Assembly: GCA_023846275.1 (NCBI GenBank)
Contig: JAIUJO010000619.1
Location: 609,001-673,000 of the forward strand
DNA from: Vanilla planifolia
Lineage: Eukaryota; Streptophyta; Magnoliopsida; Asparagales; Orchidaceae
Reading direction: 5' to 3'
DNA: 64,000 bases
The notes below the pieces were generated by a model. It ran no database searches and was not told the DNA's origin. It saw only the letters and a list, made by a program, of their open reading frames with translations. Position numbers and translations under genes: made by a program. Below, one piece after another: positions 26,071 through 38,200 of the stretch. Each line of letters opens with the position of its first letter. The stretch's first letter is position 1.

Positions 26071-26560
26071 GTAGAATCGAGCAGAGTGGAGTAGAGTAGA
26101 GCTAGGTTAGGCTTCGCTAGGCTAGGCTAGTGTAGAGTAGTGTAGAATAGAGTACAACTTAGTTTAGCAAGGCTAGGCTAGGCTAGAGTAGATTAGAGTT
26201 GAGTAGAATAAAGTAGAGCATAGTGGAGTAAAGCAGAGAATAGTAAAGTAGATCAGAGTAGAGTAGAGTAGAGCATAGTAGAGTAGAGCCAAATAAAGAA
26301 GAGCAGTGTACATTAGAACTAGGTTACACGAAGCTAGGCCAAGTTAGACTAGGTTAGAGTAGAGTAGAGTAGAGTGGAGTGGAGTTTAGTAGAGTGGAGT
26401 CCAATAGAGTAAAGTAGAGTAGAGTAGAGTTATGTAGAGTAGATCAAGGTTAGGCTAGGCTAGACTAGGCTAGGCCCTACTAATGTAGAGAAGAGGAGAG
26501 CGGAGCATAATAGAGCTGAGCAGAGTAGAGTAGAGCAAAGAAAAGCATAGTAGACTTAAG

Positions 26561-27245
26561 TAGAGTAGAGTAGAGTAGATTAGAGTAGAGTGGAGTATAA
26601 TAGAGTAGAGTTGAGTAGAGTAGAGTTAAGTAGAGCTGTGTTAGGTTAGGTTAGGCTAGGGTAGGATAAGCTTGGCCAAGCTAGGTTAGCCTAGACTAGT
26701 ATAGTAGAGTAGGGTAAAGTAGTACAAAGTTAGTTTAGGTTATGCTAAGCTAGGTTAGGCTAGGCTAGGAGAAGCTACATTAGGGTAGAGTAGAGTAGAA
26801 TAAAGCTGAGTAGAGCAGAGAAGAGTAGAGCATAGTAGAGCAAAGCAGAGTGAGGTTAGGTTAAGTTAGGCTAGGCTAGAGTAGAGTATAGTAGAGTAGA
26901 GCAGAGTAGAGTAGGGGTAGGATAGATTAAGCTAGGCTAGGCTTGGCTAAAGTGGGGTAAAAGTAGAGTATAGTAGAGTGAAGGTAGAGTATGCTAGGTT
27001 AGGTTTGGCTTGGCTAAGCTAGGCTAGATTATATCAGAGTAGAGTAGAGTTGAGTAGAGTATAGTAGAGTAGAGCATAGCAAAGCAGAGCATAGTAGAGT
27101 AGAGCAGAGCAGAGTAAGGAAGAGCAAAGCAAAGGAGGGTAGAGTAGAGTAGAGTAGAGTAGAGCAGAGCTTGGTTAAGCAAGGCTAGTCTAGGCTAGAG
27201 TATAATAGAGTAGAGTAGAGTAGGGTAGAGTAGAGTAGAGTAGGG
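26561..27245 (+). repeat. 685-bp tandem higher-order duplication, copy A
   Basis: This copy is followed directly by a second one at 27,246-27,930. Rare words repeat at exactly 685 bp spacing: AGCTGTG (26,634 and 27,319), GGAGAAGCTACATTAGGG (26,768 and 27,453) and AAAGGAGGG (27,131 and 27,816). Other shared landmarks are GTAGTACAAAGTTA and GGATAGATTAAGC. The period equals 137 pentamers. Similarity stays high throughout, so this is much younger than the 4.8-kb-offset duplication. Copy edges are uncertain by a few tens of bases because the flanks are plain TAGAG. Confidence 0.9.
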
Positions 27246-27930
27246 TAAAGTAGAGTAGAGTGGATTAGAGTAGAATGGCATATAATAGAGTAGAGTTGAG
27301 TAGAGTAGAGTTAAGTAGAGCTGTGCTAGGTTAGGTTAGGCTAGGCTAGGGTAGGCTTGGCCAAGCTAGGCTAGCCTAGACTAGTGTAGTAGAGTTGGGT
27401 AAAGTAGTACAAAGTTAATTTAGGCTATGCTAGGCTAGGTTAGGCTAGGCTAGGAGAAGCTACATTAGGGTAGAGTAGAGTAGAATAAAGTAGAGTAGAG
27501 CAGAGAAGAGCAAAGCATAGTAAAGCAAAGCAGAGTGAGGTTAGGTTAAGTTAGGCTAGGCTAGAGTAGAGTATAGTATAGTAGAGAAGAGCAGAGCAGA
27601 GGTAGGATAGATTAAGCTAGGCTAGGCTTGGCTAAAGTAGGGTAAGAGTAGAGTAGAGTAGAGTGAAGGTAGAGTAGGCTAGGTTAGGTTAGGCTTGGCT
27701 AGGCTAGGCTAGATTATATTAGAGTAGAGTAGAGTTGAGTAGAGTATAGTAGAGTAGGGCATAATAGAGTAGAGCACAGTAGAGTAGAGCAGAGTAGAGT
27801 AAGGAAGAGCAGAGCAAAGGAGGGTAGAGTAGAGTAGAGTAGAGTAGAGTAGAGCTAAGTTAAGCAAGGCTAGTCTAGGCTAGAGTACAATAGAGTAGAG
27901 TAGAGTAGGGTAGAATAGAGTAGCGTTGGG
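27246..27930 (+). repeat. 685-bp tandem higher-order duplication, copy B
   Basis: Second copy of the 685-bp unit. It differs from copy A by scattered substitutions and small indels. For example, just before the AGCTGTG landmark copy B's side carries about 15 extra bases around ATGGCATATAATAG. After 27,930 the two sequences part, so only two copies are present. Confidence 0.9.
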
Positions 27931-30498
27931 TAGAGTAGAGTAGAGTAGAGTAGAGTAGAGTTGAGCTAGGTTAGATTAGGCTAGACTAGGCTATGTTAGG
28001 CTAGAGTAGGATGATAGAGTAGAGTAGAGGAAAATTATGCTAGGCAAGGTAATGCTAAGCTAGGCTAGGCTTGAGTAGAGTAGAGTAGAGCATAGCAGAG
28101 CAGAGTAATATAGAGCAGAGTAGAGTAGAGTAGAGCAAAGGACAGCAAAGTAGAGTAACATAGAGAAGAGTATCATAAAGTAGAGCTAGGTTTAGCTAGG
28201 CTAGAGTAGAGTAGAGTAAGATAAAGTAAAGTAGTGCTTGGTTAGGCTATGTTAGGCAAGGCTAAGCTAAACTAGGCTACAATAGAGTAGAGTAGAGTAG
28301 AGCAGAGTGGAATAAAGTAGAATAGAACATAGTAGAGCAAAGCAAAAATGAGTTGTGTAGAGTAGAGCAGAGCTAGGTTTGGCTAGGCTATGCTAAATTT
28401 GAGTAGAGTAGAGGTAAGTTAGGCTAGGCTAGACTTGGCAAGGTTAGAGTAGAGTAGAGTAAAGTAGAGTTAAGAAGAGTAGAGCTGAGTTAGGTTAGGT
28501 TAGGCTAGCTTAGTCAAGGCTACGAAAGGCTAGAGTAGAGTAGTAGAGTAGAGTAGAGTTAAGTAGAATGGAGTAGAGCAAGGTAAGGCTAGGTTAGGTT
28601 AAGCTAGGCTAGGCTAGAGTAAAGTCGAGTAGAGTAAAGTAGAGTAGAGTATAGTAGAGTAGAGCAGAGTAGAGTAGAGAAGAGTAGAGTGGAGTATAGA
28701 AGAGTAAAACAAAGCATAGTAGAGCAAAGAATAGCAAAGCAGAGCAGAGAAGAGCAGAGCATTGTAGAGCAGTGCATAGTAGAGCAGAGTCAAGGAGAGC
28801 ATAGTAGAGAATAAATAAGTAGAGTAGAGTAGAGTAGAGAAGAGTAGAGTAGAGTAGTGTGGAGTAGAGCTAGGTTTGGAAAAGCTAGGCTATGCTAGGT
28901 TAAGGTAGGCTAGAACAGAGTAGAGTACTATACAATACGGTATAATAGAGTAGAGGTAGGTCTGGCAAGGCTAGGCTTGACAAGGTTAGAGTATAATAGA
29001 GTAGAATGGAGTAGAGTAGAGTAGAGTAGAGTAAAGTGGAGTAAAGTAGAGTTTAGTTTAGTAGAGTAGAGCTAGGTTAGGTTGGGCTATGTTAGGCTAG
29101 GCTAGGCTAGGGTAGGCTAGGTTACGCTAGAGTAGAATAGAGTAGACAAGAGTAGAGTAGAGGTAGTTTAGGATAGGCTAAGCTAGGCTAAGTATGGCTA
29201 GAGTAGAATAGAGTAGAGTAGAGTAGAGTAGAGCAAAGTAGAGAAAAGTAGAGATGAGTAGAGCAGAGAAGAGCTAAGTAAGGCTAAGCTACGTTGGGCT
29301 AAGCTAACTTAGGCTATGCTAGGCTAGGCTAGGTTAGAGTTGATTGGACAGAGTAGAGTATAGAAGAGCAGAGTAGAGTAGAGTTGAGTAGAGTAGAGCT
29401 AGGATAGGATAGGCTAAGTTAGGTTAGGATTGGCTAAGCGAGGATAGGCTAGGATAGGTTAGGCTTGGCTAGAGTAGAGTAGTGTAGAGTAGAGCTAGGT
29501 TAGGCTAGGCTAGGCTAGAGTATAGAGCATAGTAGAGTAGAGAGGAGAAGAGTAGAGTAGAGCAGAGAAGAGGAGAGCATAGCAGAGCATAACAGAGCAA
29601 AGTAGAGTAGAGCCAAGCAAAATAAGGCTAGATAGGCTTAGCTACACTAGGCTAGGCTTGAGTAGAGTAGAGTAGAGTAGAGTAAAGCATAGTAGAGCTT
29701 TGTTAGGCTAGGCTAGGCTTGGCTATGTTGGAGTAAAGTAGAGTAGAGTAGAGTAGAGCAGAGTAGTGTAGAGTAGAGTAGAGTAGAGTAGAGTAGTATA
29801 GAGTAGAGTAGAGTAGAGAAGAGAGGATAGGGTAGAGAGGAGAGAGTAAGAGAGGAGAGAAAGGCATACTAAAGTAGAATAGAACAGAGTAGAGCTTAAT
29901 AGAGTAGAGAAGAGCAAAGTAGAGTAGAGCATAGTAGAGTTGAGAAGAGCAGAGTAGAGCATTCTATAACAAGGTTAAGTTAGGCTAGGTTGTGCTAGAG
30001 TGGAGTAGAGTATAGTAGAGTAGGGTAGAGAAGAGTGGAGCTCGGTTAGGTTAGGCTAGGCTTGGTAGGTAAGGCTAGGCTAAAGTAAAGCTATGTTAGG
30101 CTAGGTTAGGGTGGGCTTTACTTGGCTAAGCTAGCATAGAGTAGAGTAAAGTAAAGTAGAGTACAATAGAATAGAGCACAACTGAGTTGAGCACAGTATT
30201 GTAGAGCATAGTAGAATAGAGCAAAGCAGAACAGAACAGAGTAGAGTTGAGTTGAGCAGAGTAAAGTAAAGCTAGATTAGATAGGGCTAGGCTAGGCTAG
30301 GATAGGCTTGCCTAGGGTAGAATATAGTAGGGTAGAGTAGAGTAGCATAGAGTAGAGTAGAGTAGAGTCGAGTAGAGTAGAGTAAGGCTGAGTTTGGTTA
30401 GGTTAGGCAAGGTTAGGGTTAGCTAGGCTAAGCAAGTCTAAGCTAGGATAAAGTAGTAGAGTAGAGTAAAGTAGAGTAGTGTTAGTTTAGGAAAATCT

Positions 30499-30552
30499 AA
30501 GCTAGCTTAGGCAAGACAAGGCTACCTAGCTTACCCTTGCCTATCTCAGCTT
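30499..30552. repeat. Array inversion point with imperfect hairpin
   Basis: The satellite changes strand here. Upstream, + strand units are TAGAG/TAGGC; downstream they are CTCTA/GCCTA. The 17-nt arms 30,499-30,515 (AAGCTAGCTTAGGCAAG) and 30,536-30,552 (CTTGCCTATCTCAGCTT) pair at 13 of 17 positions around a 20-nt loop centred at about 30,525. A perfect 26-nt inverted match also lies farther out, at 30,454-30,479 and 30,567-30,592, with its centre at about 30,523. Two inverted matches with nearly the same axis suggest a fold-back origin, though matches arise easily in such repeats. An assembly join cannot be excluded from sequence alone. Confidence 0.8.
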
Positions 30553-33209
30553 CGCCTAACCTAGCTCTACTCTACTTTACTCTACTCTACTATACTCTAA
30601 CTTTTCGTAACCTAATTTATCCTAACCTAGCTATACCCTACTCTGCTCTACTCCACTCTATTCTCTCTACTCTAGCCTAGCCTAGCATAACTTTGCTATA
30701 TTCTAGTCTACTCTACTCTACTCAGCTCTACTCTTTTCAGTTATGTTATGCTTTTCTCTGCTCTACTCTACTCTACTCTACTCTGCTCTATTCTACTCTA
30801 GTCTACTATGCTATACTATAGTCTAGCCAAGCCTAACCTAGCTCTGCTCTGCTCTACTTTCCTCTACTCTATCCTACTATACTCTACTCTCCTCAAATCT
30901 AGCCTAGACTAGCGTAGCCTAGCTTAGCCTTGCCTAACCTTGCTCTGCTCTACTCTACTCTACTCAACTTATCTCTTCTCTGCTCTACTCTATTTTTCTA
31001 TGCTCTACTTTACTCTCTTTTGCTCTATTATGCTCTTCTCTACTCTTCTTTGGTCTACTATGCTCTGCACTACTATGCTCGACTCTACTCTACTTTGCTC
31101 TTCTCTGCTCTACTCTACTTGGTTATGCTCTACTCGGCTCTGCTCTGCTCTACTCTCCTCTCCTCTTCTCTCTATTTGCACCTCTCTTCTATTCCACTCT
31201 ACTCTACTCTACTCTACTCTTGTCTACTCTATAATACTCTACTCTACTCTATTCTACTCTACTATACTCTACTCTACTACACTCTTGCTTAATATAGCTC
31301 TACTCTACTTTACTCTAGCCTAACTTAGCCTAGCCTACCTTAGCATACCCTAGCTTAACCTAGCTCTACTCTTCTCTACTCTCATTTACTCTACTCTACT
31401 CTAGCATAGCCTAGCCTCATATCGCCTACCCTAGCCTAACCTACCTCTACTCTACTATAACCTACTCTACTCTGCTCTATATTACTATGCTCTGCTTTTC
31501 TACTATGCTCTACTCTACTCTCCTCTCCTCAACTCTACTTTACTTTTCTCTACTGTACTCTACTCTGCTCCATCTACTCTACTCTACTCTAATATAGCAT
31601 ATCCTAGGCTAGCCTAACCAAGCACTACTATACTTTATCCTACTCTACTCTACTTTATTCTTATCTAGCATAGCCTAGCCTCTCATAGCCTTGCCTAGCC
31701 TTACCTATCCTAGGCTAACCTAGCTCTAGTCTACTATGCTCTACTCTACTCACTCTATACTACTCTATATTACTATACATTATTATACTATAACATAGCC
31801 AAGCCATGCTTAACCAAGCGCTACTCTGCTCTACTCTACTCTGTTTTACTCATGCCTAACCTATCTTAGGCTTACCTAGCCTAGCCTAACCTAGCTCTAC
31901 TTTACTCTACTCAGCTTTGTTATGCTATGCTTTGCTCTATTCTTCTCTACTCTACTCTACTTTGCTCTACTCTATTCTTCTCTATTATTTTCAACTCTAT
32001 ACTCTAACCTAGCCTAACCTAGCTCTACTCTGCTCTACTCTACTCTACTCTGCTTTGCTCTACTCTACTCTACTCTACTTCACTATGCTCCACTCAATTC
32101 AACTCAGCTCTATTCTACTCTGCTCTGTCCTACTCTACTCTACTCTACACTAGCTTAGCCTAGCCTAGCAAAACTTATGTCTACTTTACTCTACTCTACT
32201 CTACTCTATTCTACTCTACTCTAGCCAAGCCTTTCTTAGCCTTGCTTAGCCTAGCCAAACTTTGCTCTACTCTACTATTCACTACCCTACTCTACTCTAC
32301 TATACTATAATTTACTCTACTCCACTCTACTCCACTCTACTTTACTTTACTCTACTCTACTCTACTTTGCTCTAAACTAACCCAACCTAGCCTAGCTTAA
32401 CCTAGCTTTACTTTACTTTACTCTACTCTACTCTAACTTAGCCAGCTTAACCTAGCTCTGCTCTACTCTACTCTACTCTATTCTTCTCTTCTCTGCTCTA
32501 CTCTGTTCTACTTTTCTCTAGTCTACTTTACACTGTTTAGCTCTGCTCTACTCTATTCAACTCTACTCTACTACATGCATGTCTACTCTGCTCTACTCTT
32601 CTCCACTTTACTCTTCTCTACTCTAATCTCTAGAATGCTTTTCTCTTCTCTACTCTAGTCTATTCTACTCTACTTTGCTCTACTTTGCTCTATTATGCTA
32701 TGCTCTCCTCTCCTCTCCACTCCTCTCCTCTACTTTACTCTACTCTACTATACTCTATTCTACCCTACTCTCCTCTACTCTTCTCTACTCTACTCCCCGC
32801 TACTCTACTCTAGCCAAGCCTAATCGAGCCTAGCCTACCTTAGCCTAACCTAACCTAGGCTAGCATAACATAGCTTATCCCATCCTAAACGAACTCTACT
32901 TTACCCTAATCTACTATACTCTACTTGACTCTACTCTGCTTTACTGTAACCTAACCTAGCTTAGCCCTGCTCTACTCTATTCTACTCTACTCTACTCTAC
33001 TCTGCTCCACTCTACTCTACTCTAGCCTACCTAGCCTAGCCTAACCTAGCTCTACTCTACTCTATGCTGCTCTACTCTTGTCTATTTTTATCTATTCTAA
33101 TCTTCTCTCTTCTACTCTATTCTACTCTACTCTACTATGCTTTGCTTTGCTCTACTCTACTTTTCTCTACACTGCTCTAATTTACTTTACTCGGCTTATT
33201 CTACTCTCA

Positions 33210-33265
33210 TCTTCTCTCCTTTCCTCTTCTCTTCTCTCCTCTCCTCTCCTCTCCTCTCCTCTCTT
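33210..33265. repeat. 56-nt uninterrupted pyrimidine tract
   Basis: A pure C/T run made mostly of CTCCT units, following CTCTA array and leading into a second C-rich stretch (CTCCCCTCCCCTCC). Such homopurine-homopyrimidine tracts with mirror symmetry are known to be able to form triplex (H-DNA) structures. That capacity is inferred here, not shown. Confidence 0.8.
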
Positions 33266-35209
33266 ATACTCCCCTCCCCTCCACTCTACTTTACTCCATA
33301 ATATTCTACTCTACTCTACTCTACTCTACTTAACTCTACTCTATTCTACTCTACTACAGTACTTTAGCCTAAGTTAGCCTAGCCTAGCATAGCCAATTAA
33401 GCTCTACTCTACTCTACTCTACTCTACTCCTATCTACTCTACTCTACTCTAATCTAGCATAGCCTCACCTTGCCAAGCCTACCATAGCCTACCCTAACCT
33501 AGCCTGGCCTAGCCTAACTGTGCTCTACTATACTCTACTCTACTCGATACTACTCGACTAACTCTACTCTACTCTACTCAACTCTACTATACTCTATCCT
33601 ATCATAGACTAGCCTAGCCGAGCCTAAACAAGCTTAGCATTATTATACTCTGCTCTACCATGCTTTACGCTGTATTACTCTACTCTGCTCTTCTTTGCTC
33701 TACTCTACTCTACTCTACTCTACTCTTCCACTTTGTTCTACTCAACTCTACTCTCCTCTCCTCTAATCTCTTATACTCTATTCTACTCTACTCCACTCTA
33801 TTTTAATTTACTCTACTCTTCTTTACTCTAGTCCACTCTACTCTATTCTATTCTACTCTACTATACTCTACTTTACTCTACTCTAGCCTAGCCTAGCCTA
33901 GATTAGTCTATCCTAGCCTAACCAAGCTATACTCTACTCTACCTTACTCTACTCAACTTTACTCTAGCTCTACTCTATTATACTCTACTCTACTCTACTA
34001 TACTCTTCACTACTATACTCTATTCTACTCAACTCTACTCTACTCTACTCTACTCTACTCTATTATACTCTACTCCACTCTAACCTTGCCTAACCAAGCT
34101 CAATCATACTATACTCTACTCTACTATACTTTACTCTAGCCAAGCCTTGCCTTTCCTAGCCTAGCCAAAGCTATCTCTACTCTGCTCTGCTCTGCTCTGC
34201 TCTGCCATGCCCTGCTCTACTCTGTTTTGCTCTACTCTTCTTTGCTCTACTCTAAACAGCTCTGCTCTGTACTCTAACCCAGCCTAATATAGCCTTGCCT
34301 AACTTAGCTCTACTCTACTCTACTCTAGCTTAGCTTCATATAGCCTAGCCTACCCTAGCCTAGCCTCGCCTTTCTTTGCCTAGCCTAACCTACCTTTAGT
34401 CAACTCTATTCTTCTCTACTCTAGTCTACTCTAGACTAGTTTAGCCCAGGGTAACCTAGAGTAACCTAGCACTACTCTACTTTACTTTACTCTACTCTAC
34501 TCTACTCTATCCTAGCCTTCCTAAGCCTAGCTTACCATAACCTGACCTAACTATACTCTACTTGGCTCTACTTCATTCTTCTCTACTCTAATATACTCTA
34601 ATCTACTCTACTATAATCTATTCTACTCTACTCTTACTTATCCTAGCCTCAACTAACCTAACCTAGCTATACTCTTCTTTACTCTACTATACTTTATTCT
34701 ACTCTACTCTAGTATAGCCTAGTCTAGCCTAGCTTAACCTTGCTATGTTATGCTCTACTCTGCTTTGCTTTGCCTTGCTCTACTTTGCTTTGCTCTGCAC
34801 TACTCTGCTCTGCTCTGCTCTACTATACTCTAGCCTAGTCTAGCTTATCCTAGCTCAATTCTCCTCTACTCTACTCCACTCTAATCTACTCTACTCTACT
34901 CTACTCCTACCTAGCTTATCCTAGCATAGCCCAATCAAGCTTTTCTCTACTCTACTCTACTCTTCTATACTCTACTCAACTTTGATCTAGTTTTCTCTAC
35001 TTCTCTCTACTCTCCTCTTATCTATTATACTCTTCTCTACTCTGGTCTACTCTTCTTTGCTCTGCTCTACTTTGCTCAGTTTTGCTCTTCTCTACTCTAC
35101 TCTGCTTTGCTCTACTTTACTCTTCTTAGTTTTGCTATTCTTTGTTCTATCCAACCCTGCTCTACTATACTCTACTTGGCCTTGCTCTGCTCTCCCCTCC
35201 TTTCCTTAA

Positions 35210-35256
35210 TTCTCCTCTCCTCCCTTCTCCTCCCCTCTCCTCTCCTCTCCTCTTTT
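35210..35256. repeat. 47-nt uninterrupted pyrimidine tract
   Basis: A pure C/T run of CTCCT and CCCTT-type units within the right arm, preceded by another C-rich piece (TCTCCCCTCCTTTCC). It is the same kind of CTCTA to CTCCT conversion seen at 33,210. Confidence 0.8.
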
Positions 35257-38200
35257 GTACTCTACTCTACTCTACTTTACTCCACTCTACACTGCTCTAC
35301 TCTACTCTACTCTACTATACTCTACTATACTATACTCTACTCTATTTTACTCATCTCTACTCTACACTACACTACTCGAGCATATCGAAGCCCAGCCTTT
35401 TCGAATCAAGCTCTACTCTACTCTACTATACTCTACTCTACTCTACTCTAGCTTTCCTAACCTAACCTAATCGAGGTCTGCTATACTCTACTCAACTCTA
35501 CTCCACTCTACTCTACTCTAGCTTAGCTTAGCTTAGCATAGAATAACTTAGCTCTACTTTGCTCTACTCCACTTTCCTCTACCCTACATTATTCTACACT
35601 GTTCTACTCTACTATGCTTAGCTCTATATTGCTCTACTCTACTCTTCTACTATATTATACTCTTCTTTACTTTGCATTGCTCTACTCTGCTCTACTCTAC
35701 TCTCCTCTCAACTACTCTACTCTACTCTACTCTACTATACTCTACTCTACTCTACTAACATTAACTCTAACTACCTTACTCTACTTTACTCTAACCTAGC
35801 CAAACCTAGCTCTACTCTACTTTACTCTACTCTTGCCTACCCTTGCTTACACTGGCCTACCTCAACCTAGCCTAGCCTGGCCTAGCTTAACCTAACTCAG
35901 TTCTACTCTACTCTACTTTACTCTACAATACTCTTCTCCACTCTACTATACTCTAGCCTAGCTTAGCCTTACCTACCAAGCATTACTCTTCTATACTCTA
36001 GCCTAGCCTAGATTGGCCTAACCTAGCCCTGCTCTATTCAGTTCTACTATGCTTTGCTCTACTCTACTCAGCTATGCTCTTCTCTACTCTACTTAACTAA
36101 CTCTGCTTTACTCTTCTCTGTACTCTAGCCTAGCCTTGCTTAGCCTTGGCTAACCAAGCTTTACTTTACTATACTCATCTCTAATCTACTCTACTATAGC
36201 CTAGCCTACCATAGCCTAGCTTTGCCTAACCAAGCCTAGCTTTACCTAGCATAACCTAGCTCTACTCTACTCTACTCTACTCTAGCCTAGCCTAACATAA
36301 CCTAACTTAGAATTACCAAGCCTAGCCTAACCTTGCTCTGTTATGCTCTACTCTGCTCTACTCTTCTCTACTCTACTCTACTCTACTCTACTCAGCTTTG
36401 CTCTACTTTATTCTACTCTACTCTACTCTGCTCTATCATGCACTACACTATTATGCTCTCCTCATCTCTCCTCTACTCTACCAAACTCTAATCTAGTCTA
36501 ACCTAACCTAGCCTAGCAAAGCTTAACCTTACTCTACTCTACTCTACTCTTCTTAGCTTAGCCTAGCCCAACCTAGCTCTTCTCTACACCACTCTTCTTT
36601 ACTCCACTCTGCTCTGTTGTACTCTACTTTGTTCTACTCTACTCTGCTTTGCTCTACTCTACTCCACTCTATTATACTCTATTAACCTCTAGTGTAGCTT
36701 AGCCTAGCCTAACCTAACCTAGCTCTGCTCTACTCTACTCTACTCTAGCTTAGCCTCGCCTAGCTTAACCTAGCCTAGCCTAACCTTACTTTTCTCTACT
36801 CTACCCTACTCTACTATACTATACTCTACTCTTCTCGACACTACTCTACTCTAATTTTTTCTATTATACTCTACTTTCTCTACTCTACTCTACTCTAACC
36901 TAGCCTCGCCTACCATAGCCTTGTATAGCCTAACCTAACCAAGCTCCACTATGCTTTGCTCTATTTTGCTCTACTCTACTCTGCTCTACTCTAATTTTCT
37001 CAACTCTTCTCTACTCTACTCTACTCTACTTTTCTCTACTCCTCTCTGCTCTACTTTGCTTAGTTCTACTCTACTTTACTCTACTCTAGCCTAGCCAAGC
37101 CTATACTAGCCTTGCCAAATTGAGCTCTGCTCTACTCAACTCTTCTCAATGCTACTCTACTCAACTTTTGCCTACCCTAGCCTGACCTAGCCTCGCCTAG
37201 CCTAAACTATCTCTACTCTGCTCGACTCTATTCTCCTCTGCTTTACACTACTCCACTCTACTCTATTATACTCTACTCTACTCTACTCTATTCTGTTGCA
37301 TTTTAGCCTAGCGAAGCCTAACTTAACTCTACTCTACTCTAGCCTATCTTATTGAGCCTAACCTAACTTAACCTAGCTTTACTCTACTCTACTCTACTTG
37401 ACTCTACTCTACTCTACACTACTCTACTCAAACCCAGCTTAACCTAGCCTAAACTAGCTCTGCTCTACTCTACTCTTCTATACTATAGTCTACTCTGCTC
37501 TACTCTATTCTGCTCTAACCTAACCTAGCCAAGCCTAACCAAGCCTAGACTAGCCTAACCTAGCTCTACTTTACTTTGCTCTACACTGCTTTGCTATACT
37601 CTAATTTTCTTTACTCTATTGCACTCTACTCTGCTCTACTCTTCTATGCTTTGCTCTATTCTGCTTTTTGTTGCTCTACCCTGCTTGCTCTACTCTTCTC
37701 TACTCTACTCTACTTTACTCTGCACTACTCTACTCTACTCCACTCTATTCTACTCTACTCTAGCCTAGTCGAGCATAGCCAAGCTTAGCTTGGCCTAATC
37801 TAACTCTGCTCTACTTTGCTTTATTCTACTCTAATTTTCTCTGCTCTTTTATACTATCCTCTACTCTACTCTACATTACTCTACTCTACCTTCCTATACT
37901 CTATTCTATTGTGCTCTACTTTGCTCTACTCTACTCCACTATAGTCTACTCTAGTCTATTGTAGCCTAGTTTAGCTTAACATAGCTTAACCTTGCTCTTC
38001 TCTGCTTTACTTTACTTTACTCTACTCTACTATAGTCTAGCCTATCTTATCCTAGCCTAACCTTCGCAATCTTAGCCTAACCTAGCTCTACTCCTCTTCA
38101 CTCTACTTTACTCTACTCTAATATACTCAACTCTACTCTACTCTACTTTAACTTAGCATAGCTTAACTTAACCTAACCTAGCTCTACTCTACTTTGTTCT

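Larger units (their letters stand above)
1..30525 (+). repeat. Left arm of composite pentanucleotide satellite (TAGAG/TAGGC)
   Basis: Continuous degenerate pentamer array. The two main units on the + strand are TAGAG and TAGGC, with many point variants (TAGAA, TATAG, AAGAG, CAGAG, TAGGT, TAAGC, TTGGC). They alternate in blocks of a few to a few tens of units. A run of TAGAG normally ends with an extra C and a TAGGT unit before TAGGC begins, giving the recurrent word GAGCTAGGTTAGG (examples at 2491 and 8871). The return to TAGAG has no extra base. I see no gene, RNA gene or transposon in this arm. Cytosines of the consensus units lie in asymmetric (CHH) context on both strands, so CG methylation sites are almost absent. 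Satellite identity is certain from the sequence; a heterochromatic location is inferred. Confidence 0.95.

Noticed and set aside
1-30525. TTAGGC-like words resembling nematode telomere repeats
   Set aside because: The underlying period is 5 (TAGGT, TAGGC), not 6. TTAGGC appears only where TAGGT or a variant precedes TAGGC. The plant telomere unit TTTAGGG is not tandemly present, and the array has no terminal structure.
30930-31323. Open frames of up to 127 codons in the CTCTA array, and similar ones on the - strand of the left arm
   Set aside because: They are translations of the pentamer itself (Leu-Tyr-Ser-Thr-Leu cycles), occur in overlapping frames at the same place, start at chance ATGs and end where GCCTA blocks bring in stops.
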